Source: Zingiber officinale
Lineage: Eukaryota > Streptophyta > Magnoliopsida > Zingiberales > Zingiberaceae
DNA: 64,000 nt
Assembly: GCF_018446385.1 (NCBI RefSeq)
Contig: NC_055998.1
Location: forward strand, 23,367,173 to 23,431,172
Direction: 5' to 3'
The translations under genes and the position numbers were made by a program. The notes beneath the pieces were generated by a model, which saw nothing but the letters and a program-made list of their open reading frames with translations, was not told the origin of the DNA and made no database searches. The number at the start of each line of letters is the position of its first letter. The stretch's first letter is position 1. Shown here one piece after another: positions 37,001-48,300 of this stretch.

Positions 37001-40000
37001 GTCCATAATTAGTGTTTAATTTACTGTTCACAATTACTGTTAATTTATTATTCATAATTACTATTCAGAATTACTGTTCACAATTTTAATTAGTATTCAC
37101 AAATACTATTCATAATTTTACTCACTTGTAGAGAAAAATATACCTGCAACCCCGACTTCTCTGTTAGTGTGTGAGGAACTAGCCCTCTGACCTTAGATAG
37201 TCTGCACAAATTTTATACAAGAATTCTCATACAATTACGATTCGTGCTAAGGTTAGATAAGGACTGAGAAAAGAAAAATAATGGAACGGAAGAAATATGC
37301 ATATGCCACTCTTTTTTTTTATTTAATGCTCATAGCAACGATATTTACATACACAAACAATATAAATATAGAAACTACCAACAAACCAAAGACGAACAAG
37401 ACTGACAGAAATAGACAAAGATTGCTTACATGCATGAACGAGAGGAAAGAGTACTTACGCTTGTTTTCTTTTTTTTTTGGGGGGGTGGGGAGCCTGCTGA
37501 GCAAGGGTTGGAGAGGGTTTTTATAAGAAGACGAGGATGTTCCTTAGTGGAGAAGGAACAAATTCCTCCCGTGAGTGCATAGCGTGGCCTGGGTAAAGGA
37601 GGAAAAGGTTCTTTGAGGATGAGAAGGAATAGCGGTAAAGTAGAGAAGGACAATTCCACTAAGAGTAGTGGAGTTGTAAAGATAGTGGAAAGGGACAGAG
37701 TGGGTCCCTATAATTCCATCATGTTGGCTGGGTTTTGCTTGCTGATAGAAACCAATGATAGAATAGAATTCGTTCCTTCGGCGTGTCCTGGAACTGGGCT
37801 GAACTTTGAGCTTCATGTCTGTATCTTGAGCTGCATATGGTTCTTGGGTTGTATGTTGTTGCGACCTGACTAAGGATGCTCGATATGCTCTGGAGGATAG
37901 AACAGAACTTGCCAGTCATTTCGTGGCCCATCTGTCAGCCTTCCCTTGGTAGTGTTGTAGTAAGGTTAAATGTTATGTTGTAAAAAAGAAAGGAAAGAAT
38001 CTAATACCCATGCCAGTATATTTTCTCTGTGTATGTTTCTCCGACTAGGAGGTACTCATTTGGATCTTCTAGTTTATCCCATGACCACTTAGCTCCTTGA
38101 ACCGAAGCTCTCAAATGTTTTAGTTGATCAGATAAAAAGGAGAAAGCTTCTCATTCTTTGTCAAAATCAGAAGCATAGTCATCAAACTCGGGTTGTCAGC
38201 CATTGAGTTTGCCAATGTCAATTTTAATGAGGTGCCGAGCAAGCTCTATTTTCATTTGGATCTTCTAGTTTATCCCATGACCACTTAGCTCCTTGAACCG
38301 AAGCTCTCAAATGTTTTAGTTGATCTGATAAAGAGGAGAAAGCTTCTCATTCTATGTCAAAATTAGAAGCATAGTCATCAAACTCCGGTTGTCAGCCATT
38401 GAGTTTGCCAATGTCAATTTTAATGAGGTGTCAAGCAAGCTCTATTTTTAAGCCGACCCATTCTGGAGGTGAACTTTCTAAAGTATAGATGACAAATGTC
38501 TCTTTTTCGTCTAGAGCTAAAGAAATGATTTGTCCAAGTTTCTTTGGAAAGTCTTGGGGGAAGTCTGGATCATGTACGTAGAGCAAGTCATAGTCCATTA
38601 AGAGGAACTAAATAATTACTCTTCCTTTAATTATTGGTGTAAGAGGTTGCATTGACAGCCATATGTTTCTGAAGTTTCACAAGTTTTGTTGCGTTTGTGG
38701 CATTTAAGCTTGGGGTTGCTTTCTCCTTCATAAATGATTGTCATCCCTTTTGGGATCTTCTGATGGTGTAAAATCTTTAAAGCTTCACATAATTCAACAA
38801 AGTTTTGAAAATTAAAGACTGGAATAGAAATATCATCTGGAATAGTGTTGGGAAGACCCAACAAAATTGCTTCGCCTTTGTGTGGATGTGGCTACAGCGT
38901 TGGTTCTTAATTGCCCAAACGTTAAATAATTCATTTTCCAATGAGTAGAAGCCTAAAATGAAAGATTTGCACAACCTTGAATAGCTATAGTAACTTCTTC
39001 CCAATCATAGTATACTCCTACTTGAGAACCAAAGTAAACTACATAACAGGAGAACTTCTTTCCGGTTGATTTTAGTATTGTTGTCTAAAAGTAATTAGTC
39101 ATAGCATTTATTATGACTATCTTGTATTTAGTACCTCTAAAAATTGTTGGAATGTTTCAGATGTTGTCAAGAAGGCATGACTGTATGTGATCTAATTTTT
39201 CTCTTGCTGTAAAATGAAATTGTTCTTCATAACGAGTAAATTGTTGAAGTTCTTGATTTTCGAATTGCATGTTCATTGTAAAAGTGTTAACTTTCTTTTG
39301 TTTATCCATGTCTACAAGAAGTATCTCAAAGTTTATTATAATAATCGAGATAATGTATCTGCTAAGGAATTGTTACTTCCCTTAATGTGTTCCCATTGGA
39401 TGGTTAAACCTTTATTAATAATGGTGTCTGTAAATTCTAATCATCTTTTTGAACTAAGACCTTTTGTTTGTTAGCTATATTTTACTATAGATTCACAATA
39501 TGTTTTGTGATCTCTTGTTTGCTGCAAATAAAGAGTTTGAAAGTATCAAAACAGTAAATTACAGTTAAAATTTCATAGTCCAAAGAAGTTAGGCGACCTT
39601 TTTCTTTGTATTGGCCTGAAGTATACCTGCACAGTACTTCTATATTTTTAAGATCATATTTATCAGATTTTCTGTAGAGGACTCCTTCCCATCCTGTTTT
39701 ACAACCATCTGTTTCAATAATCAGATAATCTAAATCAAGAGGTAGTGTTAATTCAGGTAGTTTTCTTACCATTTCTTGTATTTATCTGACCATATCTAAA
39801 TCTTGTTGGTTACAATATTGTTATCCTATTTGTGATGTTTTATTATACAAAAGTCCAATAATTTTTCCTATATACTTTAGATATAGTCTAGCATAATTTA
39901 AAAGATCTAAAAATTTTCGTATCCTCCATCTTATCATGAAAGTTTAGTATTTAGGTAGTAATATGTGGTTGTAAAGACATTTTCCTTTGTCCGTTTTTGC

Positions 40001-43000
40001 TCCTAGGAATTCTATATTCTTTACAACCAGTTTCATTTTGCTTCGGGAAATAATTAATTCGTGGGTTTCAAATAAGTTAAAGATAAGATGCAGATGCGCA
40101 TAATGTTCTTTTATTTTGGAGAATACTAATACATCATCTATATATACGCATGTACAACGGGATACATTTTTAAATATATTATCCATTTTTCTTTAGAAGA
40201 TTTGTGGTGCTACTTTTAAACCAAACAACATTACTAGCCATTCAAAATATCCTTCGAGACAAAAGAAAGTAGTCCATTCTACAGAGTCTGGATGTATTTT
40301 GATTTGCCAGAATCCAGATTTCATGTCGAACTTGGAATCACTTTGAGTCTTGTATTTTATTCAATAACTGATCCTTGTTTGAAATTTTATATCATCTTCT
40401 TGATAATTCATTAAGTCTCTTATAATTGAATATCATTCCGGATTGCCCTTTCTTTTGTTTAGCTCCCTTGTTTACTATGAAAGTTGGACTCCTATGTCTG
40501 GAGGTAGAGCATTGAATAGCTCTATGTTTTAGGAGTTGTTGAATGTGAGTTTTACATTCTTCTATTTCTCAGTTTGTCTATTGCAAGTCTTGTCCTTTTA
40601 TGGGTAAGTCTGGATTTATTATTGATAAGTGACAGTATATCTTATCTCTACGCCAATATTTGGTGGGGTTGTCTCCTATAATTTCTAGTTTTTCTAGTTT
40701 AGAAACTATATCGTCTAAATTTATTTGCGTTTAGATAAGCTGGAGTAATGTTGTCGGTGCTAAAAAATCCTTTGGTAGTTCTAGAGAACTAAAGAGATAT
40801 TTGCCATGCAATTCATTCATTAAGTCATCAAAAAGGTTATTTTCCTAAAGTTCTTGAAAAGCTAAGTCATTGGAAATGGGTTGTCTGTATATTAGGCAAG
40901 AGCTTCTACAAATAGTTTGGTCTTTATAATGGCAGTTTGCTTCCTGGGTTAAAGGGGGACTATGTACCTTAGGCGGTACTACTTTAGATGGAGGTAGTAC
41001 TAATAGAGTCAGAATATTTTAAGGGACAACGTCATGCTTTTGTACCGACGCCGAATAGTCAGATACAATAGGAGTAGAAAGAAAAAGGGTATAATCCTTG
41101 GTGAGAAGAAGGGCACGGTCAGGTTGGATAAGAATGTTGAGTCCAAGAATTAAGCGGATATTGGAGTGTTGTAAAGGTTTTATCCAGAGTTTGGATAACG
41201 ACAAGGGTGGACCGAAAGTGTCACCATTATTGTAAAAATGAAGGTGTATGTTTGTAACAAACTCTGTATTGGTTAAAGTTTGACCATCAAACTGGATACT
41301 CACCATAGGATGAGTAATAGTTTTGATGAATGCAAGAAGTAAAAGATTGCTAAAAGGGTCTTCTCATCTATTGTGGAATTAGTAGCTCCACTATCCAAAA
41401 AGACATGGAGAGTAAATTCATGTCCATGGATGTTGGCAAGGCATCGAACATGAATGTCCATGGTACGACCAGTATTACAAACACTAGGTGTTTTAATAAA
41501 AATCATGCCTAAGTCCTGTTGAGGTTCAGAGATGACTATCTCTTTTCCTTTATCAGTAGGCTTAATTATCTGGGCCATTAGTCTAAGTAATTTTACTTCA
41601 TCCTCTAGGTTGTTGAGTTTCTAAAACTAAAAGTCTTGTTTCAAGAAATAAGTTTCTTGAGGTCCTAGGGTTATAGGCATTAATATGGAAATACCGTATC
41701 CAGCCAAAGTGTGCAACATTGTTGTCTGCGCACGGTACAGCTTCCTCGTTTGTCGATAGAAGGATAGTAACCACAGATAAAACAAAGAACATTAGTAGTT
41801 CCTGATTTTAAGGTCTATTGGTGTGGACATTCGGAGTATGTATCCAAGCTATGTGATAATACCTATCGGAGTATTATGTCAACTGGTTGATAGATATCTT
41901 CCCATTGTTCCTCTAAGTCATTTAACTCGTCTTGTAATATATATGTAGGGAAACCATATTTGTCAATTTGTATTGGAGGTGGTAGAAAAGAATTGATTAG
42001 TGTATAATCTGAGGAAGAAGATACTGCTTCTCGATCGCGGATACTATTGAGTATATTGAGGATGTGTCTGAGACATCTAATTCGATTTCAACTAAATCCA
42101 AGTTTGTGCAATTTATTAGCTGGGGTTCTAAAGGTTTTTCTTTGTAAGACAAGCCAAAGAAAGATGTCCTAGCTCGTGACAGGTGAAATATGTAATAAAT
42201 ATGTAATAGTGTTTGCATACGTTTTAAATTTATATTTCTTTACATGTTTATCTTTATTTAAGTTAGGCTTCTTTTCCTTACTTTTTCGAACAAAATATGT
42301 TTTCTTTAGTTTTTCCTGGTGTTGTGATTGTATAATAGGTCTAGGAGGTTGTCGTCCTCTTCTTTTGTATTGTTTATGTTAATAGGCTCCATATTGTTGT
42401 GGAGTATAAATCTGATTACAAAAATCGCAGTGTTGGTTTTTAAGTTGTTTTTGTATTTGTATGTACATTTTTTTAGTACTATTATAATGTGTTGTATTCT
42501 TATCCATATGTTGTCATATTAAGGGAGGACTTTCATATCTGCCCATGTTTTATGGATTTCTTTGCCTAAGTCACCTGGTAATTGACTAAATAATCTTTCC
42601 CCTAATTCAAGGTTGCAGTAATTTCCAAAGATTGTTGGCTAAAAAGTCATTACAAATTGACTTGATCCAATTCCAACTAAAGAGTTGTAATTGTTCTAAG
42701 TTTCGCATTACCTCTCGCTGTCTTATGTCTAAGCATGTGTTAGCATCTTTGGCCGTTAATTGGCAGTGTACAATATAACAAAAATTTACGATATTATTTC
42801 CTTGGGTTGCTATTCTAGTAATGTCTTCTGGAAACTTTGTTTATATGATTCTCATACTGCTCTAGCTACACCCCCAAGTAATTTTCTCCTATACACATCA
42901 TAGCTTCGCCAGATTTAATATCAAGTTCATGTTTGGCTTAGTAGTCCCTTTGGACTAAAACAATCCATTATTCTAAATATGTCATACATTTGAGGATCAT

Positions 43001-45308
43001 CACATTCTGCTATATTTAAGAGTACAGAGTTTTTTTCAAAATAAGTTTTGTGGTTATCTTTTTCCTATTGTTCTAAGTAATGGATTGTTACTGGTGTATG
43101 GAGCAATTCCTGTTCTAGGGGATGTCCTTGGCCATAGTATCTTGTTCATATAGAACTTTCAGGATAACGTGTGGTTATTAGAGGTACGTTTAAGGATATA
43201 TTTCCGGATGGTCTAGATGTTCCTGTTGATTCTGCTGGGTTCATAAGATTTACTTGTGGGAATTGTTTCCTAGCAATGATGTTTTGATCATCATCAAAAT
43301 AGAGTTCCCAGTCCTGTTCTAGTCTATGTAATTGTTTTTTATTTTGTTCAAATTTCAACGGTTCTATATTTGTATAGGATGCTATTTCTACTGGGCTATA
43401 CATATATTCGTCTAAGTCATCATAAAAGCCTGGGAATTCTTGGTCCTGGTTTTCTTCAGGTAGGCCTTCAATGTTCATTAAGTTAAAGTTTTCTTCCTCT
43501 TCTTCTTTTTCATTCTGAGAAGTAAATAGTCATTAATTCTGACTATCATTTTCCCATGTCTATTTTTGTACAAAATCGATTCTTTTGGTCTTAATATTTG
43601 TTGTTGTGTGTTGAGGTCTAAATTTAAACTCTGATCTAGTCCTGCTAGGGTTTGAGAAGAAAAATCCTTTAGTTCCAAAAAGGATATACCTTTTGATGTT
43701 ACCGTTTTAATGACAAAGTTTATTTGGACTTTATAACTATTATTAATTTATGTCATTGTTTTTCCCCAAAAGACCATATCAGTCAAGATGTTATCTTTTA
43801 GAAAATTTCCATAACCTTTGGCTTGGACATTTATTTTAATATGTTTAATAAAATCTTCAATAGTTATATTAGAATTTGGATAAAAGTATGTAATTCCAAG
43901 GTTGTTATTCATGTCTACTTTTAGAAGTCCAATGATTGCCTGCTCTATTTCTGAGAAACGAGAATCCTAGAGGACTAGGAACACTTTAGCTCCTATTCTT
44001 TTTCTTGTTAGTCCTCTAAGTTCTATTACTAGTAATCCTAGGTGGATATAGTTATGTTGTCTTTGTGAGAGTGCTCTTGCAGATTTGACTCTCATGAGGG
44101 CTAAGTATTCTTCTCTTCCATCTGGTAAGTGTAGTGGTTGTGTCCTATGATGTCTATAAAGTGCTGTTGAAAAGTTTAGTAATCCTTGATTATAAATGTA
44201 TCTTGAATTTAATGTTGTTAATTGTCTGTCTGAGAAAGTAACCATATTACTTTCGACATCTATTAAGTCTTCTAGTTGATATGTATTTGTTGAAGTACTA
44301 TTTCTTCCATGTGTTATGATAATATCTAACCAGGAAGTAGTATTTGTTTCAGTTTGTCCTCTTATTGTTTGTGGGAGGCCTAAAAAAGGTTCAGTTTTGG
44401 TTCTTGTTTGACTCATTATATGTTAAAATTTTATATTTTTTTGGTTGTTTTCTAGGGATTATAGCTCCGGTAGAGAGTTTACTTAAATCTTTTGATATAG
44501 TATTAATACTTTAGTATAAATCTGTAGTCTTAGGTGTGTTTTTTATTTGAGTTTCTAGTTGTAGTAGTTTGTTATCTATTATTGTAAGTCTATGATGGAG
44601 AGATGTGAGTAAGGCTAATATGGTGTTATTTTGTTGGATGAGAACTTGATCTCCTGTTCCTACAACTTTAAGTTTACAGTAGCCTGTTTCTGTTGGTTTA
44701 GCAAATTGTTTGGAAAAGTCTAAAGATTCTTCATAGTAATTATTTTCAAAGTGTAATTTGTTCATTTATATTTAACTTCCTCAAAGGTTTGTTGTCAGTT
44801 ATCTAGTCCATTTATGAGTTGAGCTTTGTTGGCTATGAGTAACTCTTTAAGTTGTACTAGTGTGTCTCTTGGTTCCAAACGATTTAGTTTAGTGTGCCTT
44901 AAATGTTTTTTTAAGTAAGGAGTCTTGAGATTCTTTTAAAAAATCTAAATTTTGTCTAATACTGTTTATCTATTGATTTTGTTATTTTACTTGTTCAGTT
45001 ATTATTTCAAGGTGTAACTATTATTGTCTTACTTGCTCTTGAAGTTTTAAGAGTAAATTTTTAATAATGTCTAATTAAAGATAAAAATTGTCTACTAGAG
45101 GATATTTTTGTACGAGTTGGAGTCTGTTAGACATAAAAAGTCCTTACAAATTTTTAGAATTTGATACCAAAATTGTGAATAGAAATTATCAACCGTAATT
45201 AAAATCGTGAAAAGTAATTGTGAAATTCAACAGTAAACATAGGCGACTAAGTGCACGGGGCGCTCAGAAGTGATCCCGCATGGGGCCTCACTCAAGATAT
45301 CAAAATCG

Positions 45309-45348
<40 letters not shown>

Positions 45349-48300
45349 CATTACTACAATAACATAAAGCAATATTAAAATTATTCATACACATGACAAG
45401 AGTTCGCCATCATCCTCATTTAAGGTGGACTGATAATAATGACAAAAGTTAACCATCATCTTCATTATCATCAAATCATCCCAACTATTTGGGAGCGGAT
45501 GAGAAGATTTTAATTAAAATTTAAGTTTGTTTATCTCTATATTTTTTATTTTTAAAAAAGATATTTTTATATTTTTTTATTTTTAAAATATTTATATTAT
45601 ATATTTTTTTAATTAATATATTTTATATTTAAAAAATATCAAAATCATATCAGCACGGTACGATATAGTATCGAAATCGTATTATTTTGGTCATAGACCG
45701 AAACTCCGATACGATTCGTGATTTTAAACCATGATCATTTTTAATAACTCACATCTATCTTAACATTCTCACTATAAAATAAACTTCGTGCAAAAGATTT
45801 TTCCTAAGAGCCTAATACTCTGATGCATAAAGTATGCATATAAAGAATGCCAGATCATAACAATCTTTAAAATTATCCTTCTTTTAGCTTAAGAGGATCA
45901 CAAGAATCTTTCAAGAATCCAGGACCTCCTCTATATTTCAACCATAGTTTATAAAATCATGATTCTACGCAGGATTAATTTGGAGTTAGGATCAGATCGA
46001 ATCGGTCAGAATCGGACCGTAGAATCGTACGATCCTACTAAAAACCTTTGAAATTTTATGGTACATGATTAATATTTAGAAAAAAAATCTAAAAAGGTCA
46101 TTTACATATAAATAGATTAATAATTTTACATATACATACAAGTGTTGACACTCAACATCACATTTAACATTATTACATATATAAATCTAAATTAATTAGT
46201 AATTTAACTATCATTCTAGTATAGTAACACGCAATAATATTTATGTTTTTCATAGCACAAAATTAAGAGTATAAAATTGTTATTAACAGACAAACAATAA
46301 TCACATTAACCTCAATAATATTCCCTTAGTTCACAAGATAACTTGGTTTAAGGTCAACAAAGTAGCTGACATAGTGGAAATTGTTGAAACATTTGATTCG
46401 AACACGAACGTCGGAAACAATCTTTTAAAGACTTGTTGATTCTGCAAAATACTAAATAATAGACACCCAAAAAACTCATCGTTTTAAGAAAAGAAATGAC
46501 GAAATATTGTTAATTAAAAACTAACTCAAAAACAACTAAATAGATATTTAAATAGTCTCAAAACACTAATCCTAACTCTACGAAAGATGAAAAGGGCAGC
46601 CCGGTGCACAAAACTCCCGTCATGTGGGATCCCGAGGAAGAATCCATTGTATGCTTACGCTGCTTTTTGCAAAAGGCTCTACGAAAGATGAAAATAACCT
46701 AATTTATAAAATAGTACAAAAGATAATAAAAATAAAATAAAAATCTTCTGAGCCTCCGAAAAGACTTTAAACGAAGTTTTTTGAGTTTAAAACTAAGAAG
46801 TTAGGGGTTTTACTCGATAATCAATTGTAGATCTCTAAACATGTTTCAATTTGATATATTATAGGTTCCGTGGTTTAACCTGAATCAAAAGTTATAATCT
46901 CTCAAAGCTTCTACCGATCCTACTCCGATCCTATTCCGATCCTGATCCAATCCTATCGATCCTTCTACGATCCTGCTGTGATTCCACTACAAAAAATGAT
47001 TCTACACGATCTGGGATCGATTCGGTGTTTTGGATTGTAGGATCTAGGATCGCGATTTTGCAAACCATGATTTCAACCATCCTTTTTTTATTATATTAAT
47101 TATATTACCATCAATATCCCTGTATTATTGTGTAATACATCTAAGATAACTAAAACTCTTCAAGGAAATTCCTGTCCATTTATTTTAACTATTTCATCAA
47201 TTCTTTTCTAGTTACCAAAACTAAAATTTCAAAAGTTGAAAAAGGAAATTTGACCTAGAAGTTAAGAGCATTCTCTAATAATATTAAAAATTCTTAGAAA
47301 AATGATATACTTCAGTGAATGTCAAGCTTTTTAATTTGTGTGCTATATTCAGTCAAGAATGTCTGGATCAAGATTCTACCAAGAAATGATGAAGGAACAT
47401 CAGGCATCAGTTTGTTTTCTGAGTTTCCAACAAAATTTTTAGCCTACTTCAGATCTAGTTTTTATGCTAATTGAGATCTGGATCATCTGGACCAAATCAA
47501 GCCCTATAATCATAAATCTCAAGATACATATACAAATGTTAATAATGATGGTAGTATTCTAGAACAAGCAACTACAGAAACTAAAGAATCCAAACCTGAT
47601 CAAAACTAACAGATTATCTATGCGCGCATCATGATTCAAAGGCTGATAGAGTATATTTCAATTTTTCAACAACCTGAATTTCGTGCTTTCATTTGGTCCC
47701 TAGTATATTTTGTTTTATGTTAAGACAATAAATCAAATTGTATGTAACTTATTTTCAACTCAAAAAAGGTGGCTATAAATTTGTATTTAAAGATTGCAAG
47801 TTTCTTTGGAGTAACTATGCCAAAGTACATTCATTTTTTAATTCCAATATCTTCAAAAGGTTTGTGTTACTAATTGCTATACTAGAAGGTTATCAGAAAA
47901 GGGATCAACCAGGAACTAAATGGCAGACATAAACCATTAACATACCTAGGCAACTGAACTTATCAAATATCCTTTAAATTACCTGGGCGCTTAAAAGACG
48001 TCTATTGTCCTGTTTGACCATCTCCATCAATGCTGTCTCCAACTCCTCAGCTCTAACAAAATAGATCAGAAAAAATACAAAAAAGTCAGAGTTACTAATG
48101 AAAACTTATTCAACTTTTCCTCAGCCACAAGAGACACATTAGCATACATAAATAGGAGAACGTTAGTAGAAATTTCAATCTTGAAAATCTACAAAGGAAA
48201 AGAGACAACTTATCAGTCTAAGAATTCTGTAAACATGTGTTACAAAGCTAGTCATGTTAAAGTGTTAGTGGCAACAAATAGTCGTCATCATTAAGTTGTG

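Larger units (their letters stand above)
32967..45250. mobile_element. Endogenous caulimovirid, two copies tail to tail
   Basis: The minus-strand copy runs from about 45250 down to about 37040 and covers small ORFs, movement protein, coat-type region, protease, RT, RNase H and a downstream ORF. The plus-strand copy (32967 to about 37040) covers only the part from just after the protease active site to the leader. The two meet near 37.03 kb and are visibly near identical along most of their length; for example, both YIDD boxes lie equally far from a centre at 37.12 kb. No LTRs flank them. All genes are broken. The right boundary before the AT microsatellite is approximate. Confidence 0.85.
30609..47982 (-). 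other. Intron 12 of the TBC gene (17,374 bp)
   Basis: It is bounded by exon 12 (ending AGCGCCCAG, donor GTAATT) and exon 13 (acceptor TTTTTTAG). It holds, from left to right, a minisatellite with a TIR element, the inverted endogenous pararetrovirus, an AT microsatellite and a second TIR element with a SINE in it. 32200-32966 and 47078-47982 show nothing recognisable beyond AT-rich intron. Confidence 0.9.

Noticed and set aside
37281-37526. 81-residue open frame at the palindrome flank
   Set aside because: No domain, poor composition, and it lies in viral leader/promoter sequence.
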